Shown: positions 45,115 to 53,422 of the stretch, in pieces | Position numbering within the stretch: position 1 is the first letter of the stretch | Layout: every line of letters starts with the position of its first letter | From: Granulicella sibirica | GTDB taxonomy: Bacteria; Acidobacteriota; Terriglobia; Terriglobales; Acidobacteriaceae | Direction of reading: 5' to 3' | Assembly (NCBI RefSeq): GCF_004115155.1 | Contig: NZ_RDSM01000006.1 | Span: 62,001-126,000, forward strand | Length of the DNA: 64,000 bases | Position numbers and translations under genes: made by a program | Notes under the pieces: model-generated | The model's database searches: none | What the model was told of the DNA's origin: nothing | What the model saw: only the letters and a program-made list of their open reading frames with translations

Positions 45115-47148
45115 CTAGAGATTCTGTGAAAGGGGCTGTTCCTGAAGCGGCGACGGGGGGACCACCTTTGGAACTTCCAGCTTGGGGACCAGGGCCTCGG
45201 CCTCTTTGACCGGAGCGCCCTTGCTGGCGGGTTTCTCCGGTTCGCTGACTGGCTTCTCGGGAGGCTGCGGTGCCGCTGCAGGTTCCGGTGCCAACGGATT
45301 GAACCACATCTTGTGTGGAGCGATCTTGCGAGGTTGCAACGCGTTTGCGATCTTTGGAAGGCTCATGGGTGGAAACGAGAAGCGCGAAACGTAGTTGTTG
45401 ATCTTCACGAAGGCGTGGAGGTCGGGCAGACCTTCTACCTCAGACTTCATCACCAGCGGCTCGATCTGACGATCGAGCGTGAAGCTCTTGCCCTGGCGCT
45501 TCCCGTCCGCGACCGTCTCACGGACACGCTCGATCTCAACCTCGCCGATCATCTCGGCCGCCCACTTCGCGGCGTTCGGCTCGGCGGTGCGGAGGATGAA
45601 CTTAGTGGTGGGCTGCGAAAGCATGACCTCGGCGAGATGGCCGTAGATGGTTTCGAGCTGGGCCTTGCCCTGGTAGCCGAAGACGATGGGATTGTCGCTC
45701 TTGCGACCCTTGGTCAGTGCCGTGTGGAACTGCGGGAGCCGCTGCAGGCTGGCCAGCTCGTCGATCACCAGCCACACCTTCTTCTGTCCCGGCTTTGGCT
45801 TCGTCAGCAGGCGCAACACCAACAGGTCGATCCAGAGCGAATGCAGCGGGCGCAACGCCTCCTGCTCGGCTTCGGTAGACGTGAGGAAGATCCACCCCTC
45901 GCGCTTGTCGGCCCATTCGGTGGCGCACCACTCGCGCCCCTGTGCCTCTTCGCGGGTGGGCAGGAGACGCAGGCTGTCGGCAACGAGGCCTAATGAACCG
46001 AGTACGCCGCTCCGCTGCTGCGGTGCATCCTTGGGTGCAAAGTTCGCAAGCTCGGTCCCCTTCAGACGCCGGTCGATCTCATCCTCGTTCGACATCCACT
46101 CCACCAATTCCTCCGGCGAGGGTTTGTACTTCAGAAGATGGGCGAAGATCTTTTGCGGCGTGTCGGTGAAGAACTCGCCGCGCTTATCTTCGCGTGGCTG
46201 ATACATGGAGGCAGCGATCGTGCGCGCCTCAGCCGGGTTCCTCAGCTCACTCGATGGCGTCCAGTACGGCGTTCTCTCATCGAGCGGATTCAGAATCCAG
46301 TCCTTCCGGCTTTCTTTGTAAAAGCTCTCTGTGAACTCCCCTGCGGGGTCGTAGACGATGGCAATTTCGCCTCGGTCGGCGATCTGCTGGAGGAGCTGTT
46401 TTATCAAAGTTGACTTACCGGTCCCGGTGTCGCCCATGATCTGGATGTGCTTCGCCTCGGCGCTCTTGGGAATGCGGAGCTGCGTCGGTTTCCGAAAAAA
46501 GGAACGCTTTTCGGCGGTCTCGATTGCGAGCCCATCCGCCTGCAACGCCTTGTTGAAGTTGGCAGGCGTCGTCATGACCGGACCCTTCAGGCGGCGTCCA
46601 TACTTCAACTCTCGAAAGCGTTTCACGTCCGCGCGGCCGGCAAAGACAAGGGCGATCACCAGGACGACAAACCCCTCGGCTAAGGACGTGCCGTAGATGT
46701 CGAGCAGCCCTTGACCGTCGAAGTAGACGGTGCGGAGCCACCGGCTGAGAGCGGCGTCGTTGTAGTCCTTTTCCGGTCCTTTGTAGAACACCGTGAAACC
46801 CTGATGCCGCGCGGCCTGAGACAGATCGACCGGGGAGATGGCACCGTTGGGCAGCTTGGTTTCGCCTGGAACAAAATCGGCCGGCAGGGCAGGCCTGGGC
46901 GCGGCTTTGCCGCCGCCCACATAGAGCAGCCGGTACTTGCCGTGCTGCTTGAACGTCGCCCCGACGAGCGACCGGATATAGGTCGTCGTATAGTCCCGCC
47001 TCAATGGAGTCTCAGAGAAGCGGAGAAACTGCCAAACGAAGAGGATCGTTACGAATACACCCAGAGCCAAGGCGATGAACGTATAAATGGGTGCGTGCGG
47101 CGGCCAAACAATAGTCTCTTTGCGGCCCCACTTCTGCTTGTCGTTCAT
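45115..47148 (-). CDS. Type IV coupling protein (VirD4/TraD-like ATPase)
   Basis: 677 residues. Two N-terminal membrane segments (YTFIALALGVFVTILFVWQF; FVVLVIALVFAG), Walker A IMGDTGTGKSTLIKQLL near 240, Walker B WLVIDELASLQRLP near 450 and the conserved KGRKSDNPIVFGYQGKAQLE segment. It delivers the relaxase-bound strand to the secretion channel at the inner membrane. The C-terminal 70 residues are Pro/Ala/Glu-rich and may contact the relaxosome. Its ATG overlaps the stop of the accessory gene (ATGA). Confidence 0.93.
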   Translation of the reverse strand: MNDKQKWGRKETIVWPPHAPIYTFIALALGVFVTILFVWQFLRFSETPLRRDYTTTYIRSLVGATFKQHGKYRLLYVGGGKAAPRPALPADFVPGETKLPNGAISPVDLSQAARHQGFTVFYKGPEKDYNDAALSRWLRTVYFDGQGLLDIYGTSLAEGFVVLVIALVFAGRADVKRFRELKYGRRLKGPVMTTPANFNKALQADGLAIETAEKRSFFRKPTQLRIPKSAEAKHIQIMGDTGTGKSTLIKQLLQQIADRGEIAIVYDPAGEFTESFYKESRKDWILNPLDERTPYWTPSSELRNPAEARTIAASMYQPREDKRGEFFTDTPQKIFAHLLKYKPSPEELVEWMSNEDEIDRRLKGTELANFAPKDAPQQRSGVLGSLGLVADSLRLLPTREEAQGREWCATEWADKREGWIFLTSTEAEQEALRPLHSLWIDLLVLRLLTKPKPGQKKVWLVIDELASLQRLPQFHTALTKGRKSDNPIVFGYQGKAQLETIYGHLAEVMLSQPTTKFILRTAEPNAAKWAAEMIGEVEIERVRETVADGKRQGKSFTLDRQIEPLVMKSEVEGLPDLHAFVKINNYVSRFSFPPMSLPKIANALQPRKIAPHKMWFNPLAPEPAAAPQPPEKPVSEPEKPASKGAPVKEAEALVPKLEVPKVVPPSPLQEQPLSQNL

Positions 47149-47537
47149 TGTCCCGCCTCCGTCGCCGCGTACTGTTGCATCACCTCGGCTGCCGCCTTGT
47201 GCTTGCTGGAACGAATCCCTTGCAGCTCTGCCTGGAACGCTTCTGGCGTCATGACCGCGCCGCAGGCGACGCTTCGCAGAGTTGAGTTAAGGAGCTGTCG
47301 AATAGCCACGATCTCTGTAAAAGTCGGGTCAACAGAAAGCCGCCGCGCCTCACGGAGCAACACTTCCCTTGCCCACTCTCCTAGTGCGCGGCCATCGCTC
47401 TTAGCCGCCGCCTCTAATTCGTTGTGCTCCTCGCGAGTCATCTTCGCGGTAGCGCTGTATCGTCGCGCCTTGCGGCCCTGCGCGCGGCTAAGACGATCAG
47501 CGAATTGGGCGGGGCGTGAGGCTAAATCTTGATCCAT
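47145..47537 (-). CDS. Relaxosome accessory protein (MobC/TraM-like)
   Basis: 130 residues from ATG 47537 with GGGAGC upstream. ARRYSATAKMTREEHNELEA, then GEWAREVLLREARR, suggests a ribbon-helix-helix plus helices, as in MobC-type proteins that bind near oriT. It is transcribed leftward from a region with hairpins (47559-47589), probably its own binding sites, and coupled to the VirD4 gene. The frame extends to 47639 but those 34 residues run through the repeats. Confidence 0.7.
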   Translation of the reverse strand: MDQDLASRPAQFADRLSRAQGRKARRYSATAKMTREEHNELEAAAKSDGRALGEWAREVLLREARRLSVDPTFTEIVAIRQLLNSTLRSVACGAVMTPEAFQAELQGIRSSKHKAAAEVMQQYAATEAGQ

Positions 47538-47836
47538 GGAACGCTCCCAAGATCGGTTGCTAACTGGCACCCGGAAGGTGCCAGTTAGCACCCTTATTTG
47601 GCTATGTCTTTTGTTTTGAGCACGGTTGCCAACTAGCACCCTTGCTACTGCTTCACGACACCCTGGAAGGGGTGGAGTGTCTACGTCTCCCGGTGCGAAG
47701 CGCCGTTTTCGCTTTCTGCCACATTTGCATGTTGGAAACCACCTAATTGCGAGCTGCGGGTTGCTGCATTTGCTGGTGTTGTTCCGTGACGTGCAACGTC
47801 ACTTCCTGCGCTGCAACCATGCAGCGCAGGAACGCA
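47538..47836. other. Candidate origin of transfer (oriT) region
   Basis: 300 bases between two relaxosome-type genes. Contents: a perfect 13-bp hairpin GCTAACTGGCACC/GGTGCCAGTTAGC (47559-47589, loop CGGAA); a direct repeat GTTGC(T/C)AACT(G/A)GCACCC at 47556-47572 and 47625-47641; a 7-bp hairpin GTGACGT/ACGTCAC (47786-47802); and a 12-bp hairpin TTCCTGCGCTGC/GCAGCGCAGGAA (47803-47832). The last two sit inside an outer GTTCC...GGAAC pair. MobF oriTs normally lie beside the relaxase operon and carry such repeats. The nic site cannot be assigned. Confidence 0.55.
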
Positions 47837-48133
47837 CTAGAGAGAGGCGCTGGCCTTCGCGCTCGCGGCACCAGGCTTGGGGCCGCGTGGGGCACCTGTT
47901 GCACCCGCAGCAGGCTTCTTGATGCGCAGGGTGCCAGTGCCTTTGGGGTTGGCGCTGCGGAATTTCTGGAACTCAGAATCCTTCCCGAAGGTGTACTCCA
48001 GCGCCTTATTCACCACGTCATCCGGTGACGCAGTGACGAAGGCTGCATACTGTTCCACCTGAATAGCGGTTGACTCTTCAAGTGAGCAGATGATGGTGAG
48101 TTTCTTCGTCTGTTTGATCTCAAGCAGTGGCAT
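47837..48133 (-). CDS. Small ribbon-helix-helix-like conjugation accessory protein
   Basis: 98 residues. LEIKQTKKLTIICSLEESTA is a beta strand, followed by helices (IQVEQYAAFVTASPDDVVNK, ALEYTFGKDSEFQ) as in MetJ/Arc-type dimers; the C-terminus is rich in Lys, Ala and Gly and likely disordered. Position between virB11 and the oriT candidate suggests a relaxosome DNA-binding role or autoregulator (TrwA-like). Family not firmly recognised. Confidence 0.55.
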   Translation of the reverse strand: MPLLEIKQTKKLTIICSLEESTAIQVEQYAAFVTASPDDVVNKALEYTFGKDSEFQKFRSANPKGTGTLRIKKPAAGATGAPRGPKPGAASAKASASL

Positions 48134-48214
48134 GGTCAGTGTTCCTCCTGAACGACTTTGGGTTAGAGAATGCGTGAATGAAGCTATTCAACCGTGCAGG
48201 CCGTGAGATCAAAC

Positions 48215-49222
48215 TCAGTGGCTCACTGTCGAGCTATTCGGAGCCTTGTAGAGGTCTTCCGTGAGAAACGCTTGTGTGGCAAAGTCATAGCCGGTGACGG
48301 CAATTAGCTCGCGTACGCGCCGTTTGCCGCTCGGTTGACGTTCGCAGTAGAGAACGAAGTCGATTGCCTCTGCGGTCTCGGAACGGATAAAACCGTGGTT
48401 GATGTTCGCGCGTGCGCTGAGTGCGAGATTCGATAGTCTGCTGAGTGCATCCCATGCTGATTTCGCGTGCAACGTGGTGAGGGTGCCGCCGTGTCCGGTG
48501 TTCATCGCTTGGAGTAGATCGTTGGCGCACTCGTCGCGAATCTCACCGAAGATGATCCGATCGGGTCTGTGCCGGAGTGCCGCTGCTAAAAGTGCGCTTG
48601 GCGGGATTGCTGCCTGACCTGGAATTGCGTCTACAGCCTCCCATCTCACTGCATTTGGCTGAAGAACTCGAAGCTCCGCAACCTGCTCGATTACGATCAA
48701 CCTGTCGGTTGCGGGAACGTGGTCAAGGATGGCTTTCATCAAGGTCGTCTTCCCGGATCCGGTTCCGCCCGCGATGATGCCGTTCTTCTTATCCATCAGG
48801 AAGCTAACGACACGATCCCGCACGCCTGATGGCATACTGCCGCTCGCAATCAACTCATCTGTGCTGTACCAACGATTGAATTTTCTTATCGTGAGTGTCG
48901 GACCACCTATCGCAGAGGGTGCTCCGACCACGGCGACACGAGAGCCATCCGGCATACGCGTATTCAGGATCGGGTTTTGTTGAGTGAGATCCTGGCCCAT
49001 GAGCCGGGCCACACGCTGGATCGCCGCCTCCAGACGCTCGACGCTGTATTCGTTCTTCAGCTCGATATGCTCGATAACCCCACCACGATCTGCATAGATT
49101 CCTGTCGTTCCGTTGATCATCAAATCGCTTATGGTCGGATCGAGAATGAGCGCCTGAATTTCCGCCTCAAAGAACGGCAACACCTTTTCCCATCCACTCT
49201 CAGGAGACTTGGGCTCGCTCAT
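48215..49222 (-). CDS. virB11: VirB11-type secretion ATPase
   Basis: 335 residues from ATG 49222. The N-terminal domain (ISDLMINGTTGIYADRGGVI) is followed by Walker A GIIAGGTGSGKTTLMKAIL, an Asp box (DRLIVIEQVAEL), Walker B RPDRIIFGEIRDECANDLLQ and the His box GHGGTLTTLHA. It forms the hexameric ATPase ring that drives substrate passage on the cytoplasmic side. Start coupled to the virB8 stop (ATGA); a longer frame reaching 49399 is rejected. Confidence 0.94.
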   Translation of the reverse strand: MSEPKSPESGWEKVLPFFEAEIQALILDPTISDLMINGTTGIYADRGGVIEHIELKNEYSVERLEAAIQRVARLMGQDLTQQNPILNTRMPDGSRVAVVGAPSAIGGPTLTIRKFNRWYSTDELIASGSMPSGVRDRVVSFLMDKKNGIIAGGTGSGKTTLMKAILDHVPATDRLIVIEQVAELRVLQPNAVRWEAVDAIPGQAAIPPSALLAAALRHRPDRIIFGEIRDECANDLLQAMNTGHGGTLTTLHAKSAWDALSRLSNLALSARANINHGFIRSETAEAIDFVLYCERQPSGKRRVRELIAVTGYDFATQAFLTEDLYKAPNSSTVSH

Positions 49223-49995
49223 GGCTTCTCCTGGGCGCGATACGTGGAACCCTGCGGTGTCTGATCGACCGAGACGCGGTTTTCGTGGAACTCGGTGATG
49301 GTCACTCCAAGCGGGTTGATGGTCTCGTACTGAGGGTTCGTCTTGGCGTGGTCGCTGACTTGCGCCGGGTTCACGTAGTACGTGATTGAAGAAATCCAAT
49401 GCTCTGTGCGCGGCTGCTGCGAATGTTGCGAGGAGTAGATGCGGTCGAACGTCACTAGCGCCGTTCCACGCGAGACGACTGCATTAGAAATTCGCTCTTG
49501 CGTCATCGAAGTGATGGTCACGTTATTAACCTGCACTTCGCTCGGCTCTAGCTGGCCGCCGATCACCTGCGTCGTAAGGTGATTGTTGTTGTCGTCATTG
49601 ATGAGCTGCGAAGCAAGCGGGCCGGATAGGAAGTAGTAGTTCATCGGGTATTTCTTCGCGATGGTCTCCCTGTTGAGGGTGTGCCGGTAATTGATCCAAT
49701 CGGTGAGGTACGTTCTGATCTCCCCCTCGCGCGGGCTGTAGTTCAAATCGCTGTACTGGATGGCCTGGGCACGGCCCGCGTCATCGATTCGGACATAACG
49801 ATTCAAGGTGGGGCGGCTTGAAATCAGGACGATGCCAGCAGTGAGAGCAAGAGAGAGAGCCGTAAGAGTCCCGATTGCCAACCTTGCGATGCTCCGCTCC
49901 CTGTAATGGGCTGCATATACCTCGTTGGCGATCTGGTCGGCCTCGACGTGCTGCCGGAGTGTGAGTGAGCTAATTGACTGGGCTTGTGTGGACAT
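49219..49995 (-). CDS. VirB8/TrbF-like inner-membrane channel protein
   Basis: 258 residues. A cytoplasmic N-terminus with one membrane helix (IARLAIGTLTALSLALTAGIVLI), then a periplasmic NTF2-like domain (YLTDWINYRHTLNRETIAKK, EHWISSITYYVNP). This is the assembly factor of the channel. RBS GAGGAGGCAAA. Overlaps the small gene 49970-50140 by 26 bases and virB11 by four. Confidence 0.9.
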   Translation of the reverse strand: MSTQAQSISSLTLRQHVEADQIANEVYAAHYRERSIARLAIGTLTALSLALTAGIVLISSRPTLNRYVRIDDAGRAQAIQYSDLNYSPREGEIRTYLTDWINYRHTLNRETIAKKYPMNYYFLSGPLASQLINDDNNNHLTTQVIGGQLEPSEVQVNNVTITSMTQERISNAVVSRGTALVTFDRIYSSQHSQQPRTEHWISSITYYVNPAQVSDHAKTNPQYETINPLGVTITEFHENRVSVDQTPQGSTYRAQEKP

Positions 49996-50140
49996 TTTGC
50001 CTCCTCGAATTCATGTTGTTGTTGTGAATGAGTACCCCTGTATGCACGAGGCTTTCGATAACGAGTCCGGCGAAGAAGATCACCATGAGGATCTTGAACG
50101 GACGGGGAAGACGCTTGTAGAGGTACCAGAGAGCGATCAT
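49970..50140 (-). CDS. Small inner-membrane protein of the secretion operon
   Basis: 56 residues from ATG 50140 with GCAGGAG six bases upstream. MIALWYLYKRLPRPFKILMV and then a hydrophobic stretch (IFFAGLVIESLVHTGVLI), one membrane helix with a basic N-terminal end. It overlaps the virB8 start by 26 bases and lies 18 bases after the virB6 stop, so it is part of the operon. Not assignable to a numbered VirB; it may be a lineage-specific component. Confidence 0.6.
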   Translation of the reverse strand: MIALWYLYKRLPRPFKILMVIFFAGLVIESLVHTGVLIHNNNMNSRRQNVHTSPVN

Positions 50141-50158
50141 GACGACTCCTGCGAGTTT

Positions 50159-51028
50159 TTACTTCAAAATTGCGAGGGATTCGGCGAGCTGTGCCACTTT
50201 TCCGGCTGCGCCCGCACCGCCTCCGAAGATCGTTTGAGTGATTGTGGGCACCAGTACCAGATTCAAGATGAACGCAACGAAGATGGCTAGGAACGGGATG
50301 AGGTTAGCGATCCAATTGGCGATGCTGTAGTTACCCTGAAAGGTCTGGTTGATGAAGTTGATGAGGAATTGAGACCACACGTAGATGAACGCGGCGGCGA
50401 CGGCACGAATCATCGCGAAGCTCGCCAGGACCTCCACGAAGTGCAAGAACTTGCCGCGAAAGGTTTCGGTGAGATAGAGCGGGATAATTAGCGGGCCAAA
50501 GAGTGCGGTGACGGCATAGAAGATGAAGGCGCTGCAATTGAGCAAAAAGAGCACGCCGGACGCCAATCCCAGGAAACCCTCGACAAGCATGTAGACGAAC
50601 GCTTCGACAGGTGACGTGATCGATGGAACCGGGGTGTTGTGCCCCGCTGTGTTGATGATGGCGTTGAGTTGGTTGAGGGCGTTCTGGTCAAGAATCTGTG
50701 CGATCTGTGCTCCGATATAGGAGAACATCCGGTTGAATCCGAAGCTCGCGCCTGGCAGGTTAGTCGTCCAGTAGTGTTCGATTACGAGGCAGAAGAGGAA
50801 GCGAAAGAGAAACACTTTCACTTCATCCAAGCTGACCGATGCGTGACCGCCTAAATGAGCAGACCACGGAGACATCCGCACTGCGATTCCAATCAGAATC
50901 ATCGTGGCGATGAACGTAAGCAGCAACATCCCGAAGTTGGACAGTGCCCCGCCGTTCTGCAAAGTAAGGTCTGAGATGCTTTGAGAGAACTGGCCCAGCC
51001 AATCTACAAATCCGGGTGTGGTGTTCAT
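50159..51028 (-). CDS. VirB6/TrbL-like polytopic channel protein
   Basis: 289 residues with five or six membrane segments (FGMLLLTFIATMILIGIAV, LFRFLFCLVIEHYWTT, YMLVEGFLGLASGVLFLLNC, FYAVTALFGPLIIPLYL, WIANLIPFLAIFVAFILNLVLV). A large periplasmic loop (NLPGASFGFNRMFSYIGAQIA) is typical of VirB6/TrbL. It forms the inner-membrane part of the channel. Four bases or so separate it from the small gene at 51074 only after a 45-base gap. Confidence 0.88.
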   Translation of the reverse strand: MNTTPGFVDWLGQFSQSISDLTLQNGGALSNFGMLLLTFIATMILIGIAVRMSPWSAHLGGHASVSLDEVKVFLFRFLFCLVIEHYWTTNLPGASFGFNRMFSYIGAQIAQILDQNALNQLNAIINTAGHNTPVPSITSPVEAFVYMLVEGFLGLASGVLFLLNCSAFIFYAVTALFGPLIIPLYLTETFRGKFLHFVEVLASFAMIRAVAAAFIYVWSQFLINFINQTFQGNYSIANWIANLIPFLAIFVAFILNLVLVPTITQTIFGGGAGAAGKVAQLAESLAILK

Positions 51029-51073
51029 TGGGGTTGCTCACTTTTCTTGGTGTGGAATCGCCGTTTGGTCGGC

Positions 51074-51256
51074 TTAATGCGTCTTCGTTGCTTCAAGCTG
51101 TCTGCGGTAGTCTTCGTCGTCCTGCTGAATTTGCTTTTGTTCGCGTAACTGTTTCGCCTGGTGTGCCCGGCTGATCGAAAGATGGACAAATCCGGCGCTG
51201 GAAACTGCCAGCGCCGCAAGAAGGAAAAACAAGAGCTTCATGCTGAACGGCTTCAT
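51074..51256 (-). CDS. Small membrane or secreted protein of the secretion operon
   Basis: 60 residues from ATG 51256 (GGAGC upstream). MKPFSMKLLFFLLAALAVSS starts a single hydrophobic segment, followed by a charged helical tail (QAKQLREQKQIQQDDEDYRR). It occupies the place of VirB7 between virB5 and virB6 but lacks a lipobox Cys, so it cannot be a VirB7 lipoprotein. Could be a TrbK-like or structural partner; function unknown. Confidence 0.6.
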   Translation of the reverse strand: MKPFSMKLLFFLLAALAVSSAGFVHLSISRAHQAKQLREQKQIQQDDEDYRRQLEATKTH

Positions 51257-51269
51257 TGGTCTGCTCCGG

Positions 51270-52172
51270 TCAGTAGTAGGTTGTCCACGTCTGCGAGCCG
51301 CCACCGATATACGTCGGGTTGTTGGCCTGCTGAGTGATGCGGAAGTTGGCGTCGTTGATCGTCTGTGAGGCCTGGTTCCGCTTGTCCATGTTGGCGACGG
51401 CGGACTGCGCTGCGAGGCAAGCCTGGAGCTGGCCCTGTGCTTGTGCCTCCTGCAGCTGGTGCGAGTTGGACATTGTGAGGAGGTTGAGTTGCTCAACCTC
51501 GCTGTTGGTGAGAACGGACGTATCGTAGATCGAGTTGTCGAGCGCCGTATTCGCTGCCGTGGCATTTGTTCTGGCCGCGTTGTAGGCTCCCACCGCTCCA
51601 AGACACTGCGTCGATGCCGCGTCCATCGCCTCAATGTGCGCCAGCGTCGACAGACGGTCACTGGCTCCTACGATCTGGTTCCCCCAGAAGCTCGACGACG
51701 TACCGGAGATCGCGAGATTCATGATCTTCCATACAGTGCTTGCGTTCTGGGATTGGCCGTTCAACTGTGATTGCAACCCACTGGTCTCGCCATACGTGTT
51801 TTGCACGGACGAGTTCATGAGGGCGTTCTCTGCGGTCCTCCAAATCTGCTTCGAATTGAAATACTTCAGGTTGTTGAAAATGGTGTTGTAGGTCGTGATG
51901 GACTGGTTGTAGATCTTGAGTGCAGTCCCGGCCATCTGAATGTCCTGCGTGAGCTGCTGAGCGAGCGTTAGGTTGGTTTGAGACCCTTGCGCGATCCTCG
52001 TTGCCTGGTTGCTGAGTCCCTTTGCCTCATTGAAAATCTGCTGTGTTGCGTGGGCTGACTGAGTTGGATCGAAGACGACACCGCCAAACTGAGCGTGTGC
52101 CGGGACCGAAAGGGACATGGCTCCCATCGCTGCTGCAATGGCGATCCATCTTCCGTAGATGAGCCGTTTCAT
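51270..52172 (-). CDS. VirB5/TrbJ-like minor pilus component
   Basis: 300 residues with a signal peptide (WIAIAAAMGAMSLSVPAHAQ). The mature protein is helical and rich in Asn/Gln/Ser (AGTALKIYNQSITTYNTIFN, SNSHQLQEAQAQGQLQACLA), as VirB5/TrbJ proteins at the pilus tip. Two Cys (TQCLGAV and QACLAAQ) could form a disulphide. RBS not strong. Ends 13 bases before the small gene. Confidence 0.82.
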   Translation of the reverse strand: MKRLIYGRWIAIAAAMGAMSLSVPAHAQFGGVVFDPTQSAHATQQIFNEAKGLSNQATRIAQGSQTNLTLAQQLTQDIQMAGTALKIYNQSITTYNTIFNNLKYFNSKQIWRTAENALMNSSVQNTYGETSGLQSQLNGQSQNASTVWKIMNLAISGTSSSFWGNQIVGASDRLSTLAHIEAMDAASTQCLGAVGAYNAARTNATAANTALDNSIYDTSVLTNSEVEQLNLLTMSNSHQLQEAQAQGQLQACLAAQSAVANMDKRNQASQTINDANFRITQQANNPTYIGGGSQTWTTYY

Positions 52173-52180
52173 GGGTGCTC

Positions 52181-53422
52181 CTAGAGGGTCGGGTTGACGC
52201 GATGCTCCGCGTAGGAGGGGATGAGAATGTCTTTGCCGATGTACACACGCGCACGAGTTCCCTCTTTAAGCGTGATAATCGGTAGCCGATTGAGGAAGTG
52301 ATTTAGGATCTGTTCGCTCTCCTGGCTGGTTTGCGAGGAGATGCCGTTGCGGATTTGACTATCTGGGGTTAGAACGCTGCCCGTGTTGCCGATCTGCGCG
52401 AGTCCTCCCAGGCCCCCGATAGCGGCGGCTGCGGCAAACGCTTGAAGATAGCCGTGGTCAACCTTGGTTGCGAGGCCTGTGGTGCCGATCTGGTCGAGGC
52501 CTGCGTATTTGTCGATGTCGATCGAAAATCCATCCGGGCATACAGCACGATGGAAGACGACCGCGAGTTTATGCTGCTGCTGGCTACTGACAGCCTGCAC
52601 CTGGCCGATGAGACGGGTGCCTTGGGGCAACAAGAGCTGCTGATGGTCATGTGAGTAGTAGTCAGTGGTGAGCATGATGAGAACCGGCCCAGCCATCCCG
52701 CCGTCTGCGTGGTTGGTGACGACGCCCTCAAGAACTGTTCCCTCGAAGACGCGGTAGAGCTTGCCGCCGTACTCGTCGAAGTCGTAAGCAGCCATCGGGT
52801 CTTTGGCTTTGGCTCCTGCTGCCTTCGGCTCCGGGGTTTCGCCATCGGCTACATCGGTGACATTCTGGGTAGCAATTACTGTCGGCCCGCTGACTGTCGG
52901 TGAGGTGCCGCTTGGTTTCTGCTCGTGCGTCTGGAAGTCAATGGCTACTGTGTCGCTGTTGAGTGCGTCGACGCGGCGCTTTTCCCTTTCGGCGGCCTGT
53001 TGCTTGGCTTGTGCCCTGGCCTCCGCCTGGCCGGATGTCTGGTTGGGGGCGTTTGGACTGTTGCCGTAGATGGCCCGGCTCTGTGCTGGCGTCATCGGGG
53101 CGCTTGAGTCTGCCTCTGGGGTAGGAACCGCCCTCTCTTGGGCCTGCAGAGCATCAAGAGCCTGTTTTAGCTGGGCCTGGTCTGCATCGCTCTTTGCGAT
53201 CATCTGCTGTTGCTTCTCAAACCCTGATACTTGTTGCGGGTCGGCTGTGGCGGGCCTAGCCTGAAGCGTGCTCTTCGTGGCTTCCTTCTTGTGGCCGCTA
53301 CTCATGGCGTTGTAGGCGGTCGATACACCAATCAGCAGTACAGCACCGGTGAGGGCGATGACGATCGGCAGGGTCTTAGAAATGGGCGCTTTCGAAATGG
53401 GCTGCTGGGGGACGGTTTCCAT
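52181..53422 (-). CDS. virB10: VirB10/TrbI-like channel-spanning protein
   Basis: 413 residues. An inner-membrane helix at 15-35 (LPIVIALTGAVLLIGVSTAY), a Gln/Ala/Lys-rich linker across the periplasm, and a C-terminal beta-barrel TrbI domain (YRVFEGTVLEGVVTNHADGG, LLLPQGTRLIGQVQAVSSQQ, DHGYLQAFAAAAAIGGLGGL). It bridges inner and outer membrane and senses ATP use. Start abuts the virB9 stop (TAATG). Confidence 0.93.
   Translation of the reverse strand: METVPQQPISKAPISKTLPIVIALTGAVLLIGVSTAYNAMSSGHKKEATKSTLQARPATADPQQVSGFEKQQQMIAKSDADQAQLKQALDALQAQERAVPTPEADSSAPMTPAQSRAIYGNSPNAPNQTSGQAEARAQAKQQAAEREKRRVDALNSDTVAIDFQTHEQKPSGTSPTVSGPTVIATQNVTDVADGETPEPKAAGAKAKDPMAAYDFDEYGGKLYRVFEGTVLEGVVTNHADGGMAGPVLIMLTTDYYSHDHQQLLLPQGTRLIGQVQAVSSQQQHKLAVVFHRAVCPDGFSIDIDKYAGLDQIGTTGLATKVDHGYLQAFAAAAAIGGLGGLAQIGNTGSVLTPDSQIRNGISSQTSQESEQILNHFLNRLPIITLKEGTRARVYIGKDILIPSYAEHRVNPTL

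Noticed and set aside
47781..47833. Hairpins as an intrinsic terminator of the virB operon
   Set aside because: No T-run follows on either strand; oriT structure is the better fit, but termination cannot be excluded.
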